Source of the DNA: Oscheius sp. JU75
Lineage: Eukaryota > Nematoda > Chromadorea > Rhabditida > Rhabditidae
Reading direction: 5' to 3'
Assembly (NCBI GenBank): GCA_037178855.1
Contig: JASJZC010000006.1
Span: 6,138,001-6,202,000 of the forward strand
DNA: 64,000 nt
Within the stretch, counting starts at the first letter, position 1. Each line of letters opens with the position of its first letter. Positions 21,701 through 33,677 of this stretch are shown here, in pieces. The position numbers were made by a program, and so were the translations under genes. The notes beneath the pieces were generated by a model that was given only the letters and a program-made list of their open reading frames with translations, was not told the origin of the DNA and did no database searches.

Positions 21701-24700
21701 TTTTTTGATGTAAAATTGGTTCAGATAATGCCGACCTTCATATCAAAGGAGCAGCCGACAAGAATTATATAATCGAGCCGGAAAATGCAGACGGACAGGC
21801 TTTGATGTGGGGCGGAGTAAGAACTACCTATGGGATTCGTCTTCCATTCAGGTTTGCCTCTTTTGAGGCCATTTTAATCAAAAATTCCAGAGACGTGAAG
21901 AAGGAAGACCAGGATGAGAATGCGCCGACGAAGAAGATTGTCTTTCAGATCAAGATTCTCGAGTTCATGTCGACAAAACATCTTCCCTTCGAAGAACTCG
22001 ATCCTCACGATGTTCGTGTCGGATTCTCGTTGGGATCTACTTCTCTCATCGTTAGTTTATTCCAGTTTTCGAAAGCTAATGGAGTATTACAGCTCGGCGA
22101 GAGCCTCGACTCTTATTGCATCTCGAGTCTGGGCAAGAAGGCCACAAACAGCTTCTTCGCCGATTTTGTCGCCAATTCCGTCTTCCATCTGAACGACGTC
22201 ATCACAGCCTGTCTCGACCTCGAAGCTGGTACCATCTCTTACTGGAAAAACGACCTGAATCTCGGCGTCGCCTTCACGAACATTGCTCTCCCCGACGGAG
22301 ATGCCATCTTCCCGCACATCTGCATCAAAAACTGCCGGGTTGCGGTCAATTTCGGCGGTTTCGAAGGCGATGACGAGGACCATCCCTGGAGAAAGTAGTT
22401 TTCCCTATTCTTATTTGTCTAAAAAGCAGTTTGAGAAATGAGGAATGGCGTTTCATGGCGGATTTGGGTCGCGGCGATTTGATCAGAAGCAGAAAGTCGC
22501 CGGACAGCAAGGCTGAATGCACAGTGCTCATGATGGTCGGTCTGCCCGGAGTGGGAAAAACGACCTGGGTCCGAGAGTATCTTCGCGATCATCCAGAAGA
22601 GAACTGGACCCTCATCAATCACGAGAGCGTTCTGGCTGCCATGAAGGTGCTTTTTCTAGAATTTCTTGAAAATAAAAGAATTCAGGTCAATGGAGTCTCA
22701 AGGAAAAGAGCCCACCAAGGTCGCTGGGACATGATAATGGGACTGATCGGCAAATCGCTCCAACGCTGTGTCCTGCTAGCCGCTCGTCGTCGCAAGAACT
22801 ACATTCTGGACATGACAAACACGTCCAGGGAGACTAGGAAGAAGCGCCTGCAGCTGTTCGAAGAGTTCCGTCGAAAATGTGTCATTCTAATGCCGACGGA
22901 CGAGGTGATGGCTGATCGTCAGGCGAGACAGGCTCGTCAGGACGGAACTGCTCAAGTTCCACCTGAGGCTATGCTCGAAATGAAGGCTGTCATCTCATTG
23001 CCTTCCCAAGAATTCGAGCCTTTTGAGGACATCTACTTTATCGAGCCCCCAGTCAACAGAATCCAAGATTGCATCGATCAAATCAATCGCTACAACGAGG
23101 AGGCGAGACCCTGGTTCCAGAAGAAGTACAAGAGACGCAGATCCCAAATGATCGGACTGGGAGACGGCATCCAACGCAACGACCCCATGATGCCGAGAAA
23201 ACCCATGCAGCCGTTGACCGTCCTCCCTCAGCTTAAAATTGCCGTCGTTCCGCTGGATGACCCATCGAATCCTGGTCCTCTATCCGCCAGTTCAAGCCAC
23301 GATTCGGCTCCGACTTCAGCCTCAGCCTTGGGATTCAGTGTTGTGGAGGACAGAACCCCGTCGAGACCGCCAGTCCATATCAGCATCGACACGACCATTC
23401 CGCCGCCTCACATCACACCTGGGTATCATTTTTATCTTTCTGATAATATACGTACTTCCAGCATGAAACCACTGGTTCGGGTGACAATTCAAGATATTTC
23501 GGCTCCTATCTACAGGTTAGTTTTGTCATTTACTTTACAAAATGTGATTTGAGGTGAGACGGTATTCGGAGGCGATGAGCCGAGCACTGGATGAGAAACC
23601 ACCAAGATTTTGAAGAATCTATCTTTCCTCCTATTTTTCTTGCTATATTATATCTTTTTTCATTCTTTTAGAGTCGAACAAAAAGTCAAAAACGTATTTC
23701 TTTGGCTCTCGTCTTCTGTGTTTCAGTGGAACTGTTCAGACGAACCGGGGAAGAAAGATGGTTTGGAGGAGAGAAGACGATTGTACAGTGAGTTGGTGTG
23801 AGATTCGGTGTGACAGAAATACGTTGTTCGAAAAGAATCCGGGTAGAGTAGATAGAGACCTTTGGTATATTCGCAGCGTGAAACATTTGGCTAATTGACA
23901 GATCTCGTCCACTCGATCGTTACTTTTCCCACATGAAGGAATTTCCGATGCTTATCCAAATTTATTTGTCCAATCCACATGCTTCACGTTCGAATCAAGT
24001 TTTCTTCTCTCTTCCACGGACCCCCAAAACATTCGAAGTCTGTCGAGCGATTAGTCGACCAGTTAGTTGCCCGAAAAGATTGGTGAACTGGCTTCTTTTA
24101 CATGAATTGTTTTTTTTGCCATATTCACTCAGTAGCCTGTCCAGAGTTTTTAGTCTGCAGTTTTACAATTGTTAGGGGTGTAACAAGAGGCTCAATATTC
24201 AAAGACTTGGTCTTCTTATTGAACAACGTGTTTCTCATACTCGTCTCTTGCAACAACTCTGTAGAATCGTCTCTTCCTCTCTAAACTACTTTAGAATCCA
24301 TCTGAACAGTCTCGACTGGAAAACAACCTAAGAGTCAAAGAAGGTAGACTTTCATTTTGTGAAACAGGAATTCTCTCATCCAGTGCTCGTCGCATTCCAA
24401 GAATGTACTGAGGTTCATACCAAACAAATCAAAAGGTTTTGGAACACATTTAGCATTTCTTTTCAGACCAGGGGACACGGCACAGCCGACAATTGATGAT
24501 CAAGCTCCAGAATTGGTGAGCTTACTGAACTAACAGAACATAATCATAAAATTCAGACGGAACAAGAGCTGAACCAGTTGAGAGATTCGGTCAAGGCGGC
24601 CAACCCGTCCGGAAATCCCATGATGTCCGAGGCGATCATGAGATCGCGGCTGAAGGCGATGCAGCTGAAAAAGATTGAAGCCGTAAAAACAATAATTTTC

Positions 24701-25252
24701 TGAAAACCTCATAGAGTTTAGAGAGAAGGTCGTCTGCCCATGCCTATTCCACTCTCTTCTACCCCGGTTGGCAATAGAATACCGACTCTCGGAACTCCTA
24801 TTTCTGTAGATACGGTAAGCTGAACGAGTCTAAGCTTATGATCAGCTAATTTCAGTCGTTTTCATCAAATTCTCCCAGAGGATCGACGTCTGGTTCCTTT
24901 GTCACTCCCTCGCCTAGCAGTTTTTCACAACCTCCGCCCAATATTTCTATGGTAAGTCCAGGCTGACTTTCATGAAGAGACTTTCCTTTAATTCAACTCT
25001 ATACTGGTCCATATAATCAAATCAAAAAAGTGAAGCATCACTTACTCTCATAAGAGAGCTCGAACAAAAAGCGTGATTTTACAGACGTCGCCATCGATAC
25101 CACCTCCCGGATTGATGTCCTTCAACCTGCCACCGCCTCCTATTAGCATGTGAGTCTATTGTCAGTAACTTTTCTTATACCATTCCTCTCTCAGGCCTCC
25201 TTCTAACGTGATAAACGGCTCCTACTCCTGGTCTCAGAACAACGGAAACTAA
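18768..25252 (+). CDS. hnRNP U-like protein (SAP, SPRY, P-loop kinase-like)
   Basis: A nuclear RNA/chromatin-binding protein of the hnRNP U / HNRNPUL family. Exon 1 (18768-18860) and exon 2 (from 19021) form the SAP domain: VNLIQLYDLGRLKK joined to ELESRGLSIAGKKHELADRL. A very long Lys/Glu-rich linker follows, with a coiled-coil-like segment (ERKEAERRHKEKMAEFRKKQ), two runs of eight prolines (about 20440 and 20600) and an acidic block at 21200-21680. The SPRY domain spans about 21720-22395 (NYIIEPENADGQALMWGG, LDLEAGTISYWKNDLNLGVA). The kinase-like domain starts at 22530 with Walker A GLPGVGKTTW and includes NYILDMTNTSRETRKKRLQL, as in hnRNP U. The C-terminus (23450-25252) is Pro/Ser-rich and ends SYSWSQNNGN; I see no RGG box, which vertebrate hnRNP U has. 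The family match over SPRY and kinase is strong; the linker exon joins are approximate. Confidence 0.88.
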
Positions 25253-26103
25253 TCGAGAAGACAACTGTTATTGTGACCTCATCCAGAATCTTTGAATCTA
25301 AATCAAGACGTGTTTCTCACATACTCGCGTATGAGTCCTGTGTGTCCACTTCTATCATTGTTAGCTCTGTCCTGCCCCATTAAAACTCGCCTTGTAGGCA
25401 CTCTTTCCGTTGTTTTGTTCATTTCGTATAAACATTTGCCCGTAGTCTCCGCTGGTGGCAGCGAATTGTCGGGACAGCCGACTTCGCGCACTTTTTAACC
25501 CTATGCTTCAGGATTATGTAGCTGTTTTGGAGCTGAACAGGTAGGTCGTGAGGTGAGTCGCTTTCAATTTCAACAAAAAAAGAAAGGAAATAAAGTACCG
25601 GATCTACTGTCTTCTTCTGTCTACTGAAAATGACCTGGTTCCTACAGGCTTTGGCTTTCTCTCTTCCTGTTATTGTTGTCATTTTATTACTCTTTGTCTC
25701 TCGTTGTCACACATGGACGACGGTCGTTGGATCGTGACTCAATGAGCCGTTTCGCATCATCACAGCTGATACCTGGAAATTGTAGGTAAGGTTTCAGAGA
25801 GGAGCAATTATCAACTCAGGCCTATGACGTAACTGTTAAAGTGTACGGCTTTCTCAAAGAGCTACGTGTTTCTACAAAGGTCGATAACAATCTCTTGATA
25901 GGTATTAATACCAACAGTCGCACTTAGACCGAGCATAGGATCCCTGTCCAGATGCCTTGTGTTGGTCTATCTGGCAGTGAATCAGGAGAGTCAACTCATG
26001 TCAGGTGTATAAGCAAGAAGATAGTTCTATTTGTTTGGCTCTATCTTGTCTCAAAGAGTGCTATTTTGGAAAAGAATCCCAACTCAAAGACGTCACATCA
26101 GAA
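25253..26103. other. Intergenic or untranslated sequence
   Basis: AATAAA at 25589-25594 could end the hnRNP U transcript. Short minus-strand frames here (25419-25682) have no clear link to the membrane-protein gene, although a further 3' exon of that gene cannot be excluded. Confidence 0.35.
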
Positions 26104-26654
26104 TTACGAGGCTATTTCAGGACTCCCCAAGGACCCAGAAAACCCATACTTATGAGTGCCATTCAATCCGAAACGAACTCCAGCAGTACTTACAGTAGTG
26201 CTGATTGTAGGCAGCTGCTCCGTATCGGCTCCGTACACAGAGGGAGACGGTTCTTCTGGCGTGACGTCCATCTCTCGCGAACGATTGTCGCCAAGCTTGT
26301 GAACGTAGCTCATCAGACGCTGGGCTGAACAAACTTTGAGTCACAAGAGAAAGAGAGAGAGAGAGCAATAAACTTACAGAACCTCCTTCCGGAAACAGAA
26401 GCCCTCATGGGAGGCAGTTGAGCTGCAGTCGCTGTGCCGCTCTCTTCATCACTGTCCTCCTCGATGATTCCGGGAGAGTTGCGGATTGACTGTTGTCGTC
26501 GTCTCTCCTCTCCTGTTTTGACGCTGCACCAGATCTTGGTAAGACAGACCAGGAGACCAGAGGTTAGAGAGGCGAATAGGAGAAAGATGACCAGGAAGAC
26601 GACCAGACCGTAGACTGACTGATCGACCGGGTTGAGTTCGGTTGTGGTGTCCAT
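26104..26654 (-). CDS. Small single-pass membrane protein, downstream gene of a candidate operon
   Basis: The ATG at 26654 directly follows TTGCTTTCAG, as a trans-splice acceptor would. The protein starts MDTTTELNPVDQSVY, then has one strong membrane segment (GLVVFLVIFLLFASLTSGLL), a basic stop-transfer CLTKIWCSVKTGEERRRQQ, and an acidic tail EEDSDEESG. A 50-nt intron (donor TTCT|gtaagt, acceptor TTGTTCAG) leads to QRLMSYVHKLGDNRSREMDV and TEQLPTISTT. It either reads on to the stop at 26104 or splices again at ACT|gtaagt, so the 3' end is uncertain. The layout suggests an extracellular N-terminus of about 15 residues and a cytoplasmic tail. I do not recognise the family. Confidence 0.55.
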
Positions 26655-26707
26655 CTGAAAGCAAATTTGTTAGACAAAAAAACTGAAAGATAGGGCCAGG
26701 TACGACG

Positions 26708-27082
26708 TTACAGTGGATCTTTTTCTTCTCGATCGACTGCTCCTCCTGAGTCTTTTCGACTCCTTGCATCGTCTTCTGCGCCTTTGGCTATTCTATCCTC
26801 AATGTCCGACTTTTGATAGTATTTGGCAGGATCTTCGGGCTCTCTTCTTGTGTTCGTTCTGTTGTTTTTCTTCTTGCTTCGCTCCTCCTTCAGGGCATTC
26901 TTCACATTCAGGTTTTTCTCTTCTATCTTCGACGGTGTCTGCTTCTTGGGAGGAGTAGCGTTGATGACGGCTTTAGAATTGACTCCATATTCAGGGCTCG
27001 ATGATCCTTTTCCCGCTCTTGTGCCGCATTCGATGACACTGACGACAACCTGTATTCCAGCCAGCAGACCGTGGAGAAACAT
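26708..27082 (-). CDS. Small basic protein with hydrophobic start, upstream gene of the candidate operon
   Basis: A single-exon frame of 124 codons from a true ATG at 27082. It starts with a hydrophobic segment (MFLHGLLAGIQVVVSVIECG) that could be a signal peptide or anchor, followed by a strongly charged, probably disordered region (KNALKEERSKKKNNRTNTRR, then YYQKSDIEDRIAKGAEDDAR) and ends EEKDPL-stop. Its stop is only 53 bases before the next gene's ATG, and no intron I tried joins the two frames, so I treat them as separate genes on one transcript. I do not recognise the family. Confidence 0.5.
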   Translation of the reverse strand: MFLHGLLAGIQVVVSVIECGTRAGKGSSSPEYGVNSKAVINATPPKKQTPSKIEEKNLNVKNALKEERSKKKNNRTNTRREPEDPAKYYQKSDIEDRIAKGAEDDARSRKDSGGAVDREEKDPL

Positions 27083-27573
27083 CTTCGAACACTACTCTTG
27101 CTCTTGGCTGATAACCCCTATCCTGTTTAGACTTGTCAGTATTCAGCAAAAAAGAAGTGCTTCAATTAATTGCAATTATTCCGAAACACGGACTCGCTTC
27201 GACACTTTGTATTGTTCCAGTATTTGGTAGTTTCCACCGTTGTGAGAATGGAAAGAACTCGTCTAGAATAGATATGCAATCGACGACGGCTTCCACTGCC
27301 AAAACCCTATTACTTTGTCTCGAGACTCACCAGTTCACGCTGTCGAAAACTGTAGGAGCAGGGCGAGTCGTCGATAGTGACCATTCATTGCCAGAGGACA
27401 AAAAATTGTCGGGGCAGCGGACTATGTAGTTGACTGAAAATTGATGCCCATTTGCAAAAGAGCGTGTGTGTCAGAAAGAGACAGAATTGGCTTGATAACG
27501 AGATATTTTTGGAGAGAGGGAGAGGAACCGCAGCTGGCCACAAGTCTTGACAAACTTTTTGACGAGAGAAGGC
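27083..27573. other. Intergenic
   Basis: No supported gene. Short plus-strand frames overlap the antisense of the next minus-strand exon and are probably shadows. Confidence 0.35.
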
Positions 27574-28176
27574 CTAGTGTTGATTGGGTGATTGAGAAGC
27601 TGGCACGGCCGAAAACAAGTTGAGAACGGAAGTGGTGGGCTCACGCAACGACTGGAAGAAGGAGGGAGGGAGAGGCGACAATGATCTTTGATGGCAGTCT
27701 GACAATTGACACAGAAAAGGGGTCTTGCGACTAATTACTCCCTGATTTAACGACGTAAGAACCGATACCAGGAGAGCACCAATTGCTCTTGCGCTTTGTT
27801 GCAAATGTCAAAAGTATCATGGGCAGCCAGTGACAGCCCCTTTTTACAAAGAATCCAAACTCTTTTGAAGAACACGAACTTTCGAAATCTTGGAAAGATC
27901 ATAACTCAAGTTCCAGTTTTACAAACGGAACGATTACCAACGTACTTCTGATAACTGTCTGTTTAGTTTGCTCCAAGACTTCGACCATTTTTGTTTGAAC
28001 TCTGCTCGGATGTCTAGTTCTTTCGATTGATCCCTCGCTCTTGTCGTCAGACTTTCCCGGCCGTTTCGTTCTTCAAAAATCGCCCCACAAACAAAAGAGC
28101 GATGAGACAGAGACGGCGAATCTGAGTCATTGGACAGGGCAGACGGTACACAAAGGATGATCTCTGGTTTGGGCAT
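27574..28176 (-). CDS. Hypothetical two-exon gene
   Basis: Exon 1 runs from ATG 28176 to a consensus donor (GAA|gtacgt) at 27946, exactly 77 codons, reading MPKPEIILCVPSALSNDSDS to WSKSWSKLNRQLSE. ATCCTCAG ends seven bases before the ATG, the same acceptor-then-start pattern as the neighbours. A second exon after TTCTTCCAG keeps phase: SLREPTTSVLNLFSAVPASQ and SPNQH-stop at 27574. The intron is about 290 nt. The product would be about 100 residues, charged, with no known domain. The support is gene structure only. Confidence 0.4.
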
Positions 28177-29804
28177 CGGGTTTCTGAGGATTAGAAATTC
28201 TGTGACTATGGATGTTCAAAGTATTTTTCTTATAAGAATATTTAGAGAGAATGTCCCTTCCCATCTTCAGCAGCAGTGATCATAGTTTCGGCTCCTGAAA
28301 GATTCTTCGCCTCCATTAACCGTCGGCATGGTTACCCGAAAAGTACCCACGGACGGGAAGAGAGAAGAACACATCGCTCCTGTTCTGATTGACTTATCCC
28401 CTCGTGACTTTTTCTCTGCAAAAGAGTCACATTTTACAGAGTGTTTTTAAAGAGCACTCTCTTGCAGATCAAGAGGGAACGGGCTGGCGCTAGGCCAGCC
28501 TACAGACTACGTCAATAGACCATCTTTTTTCGAAGGACTCTGTTTGAACAGGACTCGACTCTTCGGTAATTGCGGAGAACACTCCCTTTTCCTGCTCGGT
28601 CTCGAGACGTCAGATCGTTCAACAGCTGCCTCCTCATCTCCATCACTTTTTCTTCCCTCGAGTCACAGAAGAAGGGACCTCTCAGAAACCTTAGAAACCC
28701 TGCTTGGATCATAGATCAGCCTCTTTTATGTATTGTCTGTGTCTTGTTCATGTGAATCAGATTCGCCGTTTCCCCGTCCCACGATCCGATGGGGCCGCCA
28801 ACTTTTAAAGAGCTATTTGGATAGGCTAGAGGGAAAGAATCGATCAAACAGTCTGACCAGCAAATACATCCGAATGAGATCTATTTTGAAATGTTTTAAG
28901 ACAACTCAGAACACAGGTGACCAATCGTTTCCGTAGAATCATTCACCTCCAGACTGTTAGAGATCTAGAGATGATCCCAGTCTCGCGTTAGGCTCTATCA
29001 GGAATGAACCAGTAGACGACTTTCTAAAGAAAACCCATCGATTTTAAGAGCTTTTTATCCGTTTGAAGCTGTTATTAAACAGAGACTAGAATGAGGCAAA
29101 GATCAGCCTGAAAAGTCTTTTTAAAACATCAGTCATTATCTTGTTCTTCAAAACCTTCGGTGTCTGCACTTATTAATTTTACCGAAAACACCTGTCTCAT
29201 CATCATTCCCAATCAGTTCAAACCTGAAAAAACGAAGAAAGTCATTCGGTAAGTTTGTTTTTGGTACAGATACTATCCAATTAAACTCTAACTATCCGTG
29301 TTCGGTAAAACTGAGACTTCTTTCTATTTCCAGCCCACAGGAAATGACTTTTCCTGTGTTACACTCGGTGCAATTACTCAACGAAATCTGTGCGAAATAA
29401 TTCAATCTTTCGGTCAGACTTTTAGTATCAACAAATCGCTTGTCCTATTGCAAAATCCCATGTGAACTTAATTTTTCCAATTGGTTTATTCTTTTCTTTG
29501 AGATGTTCCCAAAGGTTGAGGATCTCGAGAGCTTGTTCTGGATTGTAAACTAGGGACCCCCGACCGACTGAAAGCCATCCATCGAAAGAGCCTCGCTCTC
29601 TCTCTCTCTCAGAGCAATCTGGCGGGTCTTTTTTATTGTCTGGGGGAATCCCTGTCCATAGCATAGATCCCTCCGCCGAACCGCCCCATTCCCACGCTCC
29701 GCCCCATCTCGGTCTCCTCTCTCTTCGCGCTCTTTCTCCTCTTCGTCGCAGCTGCTCTCTGCTGCTCAACTTGCTCTCTCGTCCTTACTCTAAAGAGCGA
29801 TCGA
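28177..29804. other. Intergenic, one doubtful minus-strand frame
   Basis: A 66-codon minus-strand frame with a true ATG at 28712 (EEKVMEMRRQLLNDLTSRDR) looks mildly protein-like but has no acceptor, domain or joining exon that I can find. The right end (29570-29800) is pyrimidine-rich and probably holds the promoter of the acyltransferase gene. Confidence 0.3.
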
Positions 29805-32800
29805 ATGAACGTGGCCCTGCAGCAGCAGCAGTCGTTCGCCAGAGGAATGCTTGTCGACGTCGTTGGTGAAGAATCTCTCCGATTGGCTCTCGAACTCTGT
29901 CGGGAGCATCTGGATCTTGTCTACTTCCCCACTTCCATCCAGGGAGAACTATGCAACAGGTTGGTTTCTTCTCTAGCCTATTCCCTATCCATAGTCTTTC
30001 GTAAAGACAGTATCTAAACCGTGGTCAAGAGGCTGTTAGTTGATTGCCTTCGGCTATTTATATTTAATTGAGTCTTTTCATAAGATTTGGGCAAAAATCT
30101 ATGCCAAAAGTGGTCTTGGTATATTGTGAAGGAAGCCAGCTGATTCATTGAAGCAAATTGAGGAGTCGGTCTATCTCCCCGTAGTCTTTTGCAGACTCTC
30201 GTCCGTTTCAGACACTCTGTCAATCAGCTTACATGAGCACTCAAATCAGGATAAATCAAGCCGCTCTCAGTCTCAGAGAGACATCTGGCCTGTTAGGGTC
30301 TCGGAAGCCGATGGACTTGAAAGCATTGGGAACTCTCAGAGTCCTTTATTGACAAATGAAGAAAACAGAGGAATGAGTCCATTTGAACAATAGTCTGTTT
30401 GAACTTCCTCTCGCCCCGCGATTTCCTCATCTGACAAGCCAATGCGCTCCCGTCTTGATTACCCGCGAATTTTCGAAAGGCTCAGGCCCCTGAAGATAGA
30501 TAAGGATTCCTTCGTGAACCAATTAGAAGATGTAATTGGAGTCTCTTTTTAAGACACTGCTGTCCAAATATTTTGACCCAATGATTCAGCTGCACTCTAA
30601 TCTATGGTGCTCATACCGTACCCTTTCCCTCTCTCTCACTCTCCTTCATCACGATTCGATTCGGCGCCGTTCGAATATATATGAAGAGAGAGCGAGAGAG
30701 AGCATATGCAAAGAGGCAAAAACGCGTCGCCGTTAATGAGTTCAAGCTGCCCGTCCTTTCGCATCCACGCAAGCATAGCCAAGAAGGGGGACTATTGTTC
30801 AAAGTGAGGGGATTCTAGAAACTGTGTCTCTTTCATGACGCTCATCTCTTGCAAGCTGACACGCACTTTAAAGAGAGTTTAAAGAGAGTGAACAGCCGCT
30901 TTTTGGAGCGTGCTCACCCATATCGCCTCTCTTTCCATTTTACAACCGACCGAGAGAAGACTCGTCGCCTACTTGAGCCAGTAAACAAACGTCTTCGCTT
31001 TGACTGTGTTGTTTTTGACGGATGACACAGGATTCCGAGGCAAAAAGAGTAAGAAAGAGAGGGAACGAAGCTGATTAACTGGATTCGATGGATGGCAAAC
31101 AGATGACAAAAAGAGGGTTTGTCTTTACGGAGATGAGACCATTCAGTCTTAACTTGACAGTAGAGAGACAAAAAATTCGAAACCGAGGAACTGTCGTAAA
31201 TAGTACCTAAAAGACCTTCTCAGGCTACGATCAATAATCCTTTGGACATTTGTACAAAGGTTTCTGCGTCATAGAAATCGGCAATCATCCGCTCTTATGA
31301 CAATCTCATTTTTAGATTCCCGGAGTCACCGATCAGGGTCTTCTGTTACCCATCCGAGGAGGATCCACAGTACTTCTTCATGGTTAAGGACAACCTTTAC
31401 ATCAAGTAGGTTGCCCAGCTAACAGTCGGGTCCCATCTAACCAAATACCCGTTTCAGTGGAAAGGAGAGAAAAGGTTTGAGTCAGGGTACTAGAGAGAGT
31501 CGAGGGGACGGATAGAGATCTAATTTTCTGCAGGCCGTATCTGATGTTGGCCCATGTCCCGGATACCAAGTTTGACCGCATCAGCTATCTGGAGTGTCTT
31601 CGCGAGTTCAGGTGAGGAACGGTGTGACCGTACAAGATTGAGTGTTTCAGAATGAGAGCTCTGGGCGCACTGGACAGCAACCGTCCTCATCTGATGGTTG
31701 GAAAAGAGAACCTCATCAAATTGGTGAGCTCTCGACTCTTGACTCTCTGAACTCATGTTACTGAGCAATGTTGTCTGACTTTCACTCTCTTTACGTCATC
31801 CGTCTTTACACAGCTAGAGCTAAGTGACAACAAAAAGTTATGTGAAACTGAAGGTTATGTACGAAATACCTCGTAACAAATAGTCTGACTGTTGCGCTGA
31901 GAAATTTCTAGATGATCTGTGATCACAGCGCTCGATTCTTTGCTACTAGAGTCAAGTGTCCGTGTGACTGAACTAGAAACAGTACAGGTGGTCTCTATTT
32001 TCACAATCAATAACTGAGAAACTCATACTTAACCACTGATTCTTCAGTACTCGACCCTGATGCACAACGTGGTCCATGATCTGACCTCGACCAACCTCTG
32101 CCTCAATCTCTTCTATATGGACGACCAACAGAGAGAGGCTATTCTCTCGCACAAGGCAACTCTTCCAATCGGCTATGTCTACAGCGAGGTTCGACTGAAA
32201 CCCAACTCTTCTAGTTTCCGCCACTTTTCAGCTCGATCCCGACGAGGAGGCGGAAGTTGTTAACAAAACGTGGCAGCATGCAAAGGACGGTGATTTGGAG
32301 CAGACTCAGTGAGTTTTCGTGGCAGTCTTTTGAACGCGAGGGGAGTTTCAGTGCCAAGCTCCGACGAATGCCGTCTTCTTGTGTTAGAACGGATTGCGGT
32401 AGACCTGTGGCCTTCGAAATGATCGATCCCGCTGGATTCATGAACAATCAATACGTCTATGAGACCCACAGGAGAAAGGGACTCGGGACTGCTGTCGAAG
32501 TCAAACTCGCTCAGAAATGCATCCGGTAGGTTACTGTCAGAGCCTGTCAATTAGTCACTCACAAAAAACTTTTCCGATCTTGAAAATTCGATTCGCTTCG
32601 TTTCAAAACTTTGTAGTCAAAAGTGAGCAATACCCAAAGATGATTAAAATACACGTTGTTCGGATAGTATATCGGGTTCATACGAATGAATTCAGAGATC
32701 ACAACCAAGTTTTCAGACACGGCATGGTTCCCTTCAAGACGGTCGACAAGAGAAACACTGTCGCCCTGAACGCCTCCGTCAGCTCTCCCTTCTGGACAGT

Positions 32801-32912
32801 TTGGCGTGATGAGCAGGGCAAGGCAGTTACCGTAGTTTTCCAGGTACCTTAAATAGCTCTTTTTGTATAACATCTTTTTCAGGAGTGGCAGATGACTCCG
32901 AAGACGGCGTAA
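29805..32912 (+). CDS. GNAT-fold N-acyltransferase, GLYAT-like
   Basis: Enzymes of this family transfer an acyl group from acyl-CoA to glycine or another amine. Exon 1 (29805-29959: MNVALQQQQSFARGMLVD...) is followed by an unusually long intron (1356 nt) and exon 2 at 31316 (RFPESPIRVFCYPSEEDPQY). Later exons read KPYLMLAHVPDTKFDRISYL, STLMHNVVHDLTSTNLCLNL and PVAFEMIDPAGFMNNQYVYE. The acetyl-CoA-binding motif is HRRKGLG (R-x-x-G-x-G), followed by TAVEVKLAQK. The last exons give FWTVWRDEQGKAVTVVFQ and EWQMTPKTA-stop at 32912. The order, an N-terminal GLYAT-like half then the GNAT motif, and the total of about 300 residues fit the family. The substrate cannot be told from sequence. Confidence 0.72.
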
Positions 32913-33024
32913 AGACATGATTCGTGTACACAGTAACAGCGGGATCTCTCTCTTCTATGACCTGTAGTGTCATAACAACTTACAACCTAATAGATTCGAC
33001 CATATTGGTGTGAAATACTCTCGA

Positions 33025-33030
33025 AATAAA
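33025..33030 (+). terminator. Polyadenylation signal AATAAA
   Basis: AATAAA 112 bases after the acyltransferase stop. Confidence 0.55.
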
Positions 33031-33677
33031 CGCTATTTGGCTCCAATGGAGCACTAGAGATCATTGTTTTGTCAGTCCTGCTGCCAGTTACGAGACGTAT
33101 TCGATCCCTACAGGCCTTTCAATGACATGAGCTGTTGTCATTGGGCAGCACTAGCTAGCTTGTAGCAGGCAGGACAATGCTGAGTTTAGCAAAACTCTGT
33201 AATCTTGCAGATAATTGCAGCTTCCAAGAACATTACCATGCCGAAACATGAATCCCTGGGTCTTGTGCGAAATATTGTGCGAATTTGCCTAGTTTCTTCA
33301 GTAGTTTTTCTCGGTAGAACTGTTCAAAATTGGCTAGTAGATCGTGCATTCAATCTATTATACAACATTGAGGTCACAGTTTGCTCTTAGACCCCGTCTT
33401 TTTTTATCATTGTCTTGAGAAAGAAGCGTCAGCTATTGATTTGGGTCATATATCGGAGCAAATAAACACTTCATACAAGAAAAACTTGTGTCTTAAGAAT
33501 TTGGCTCGCCGAAGGGCGCACATACTTCCGCCGACTGACGCACACTTTTTGGTTCTCCTCTTTGGAAATTGTCTGGTCAGCTGCGTTATTCATAGATTTT
33601 CCAGGAACTTTTACTCTTTTCTATCTGCTATATCATTTACCGCTGTCTCTTTCTAAAACAAACGTTCACTTTCCAGA

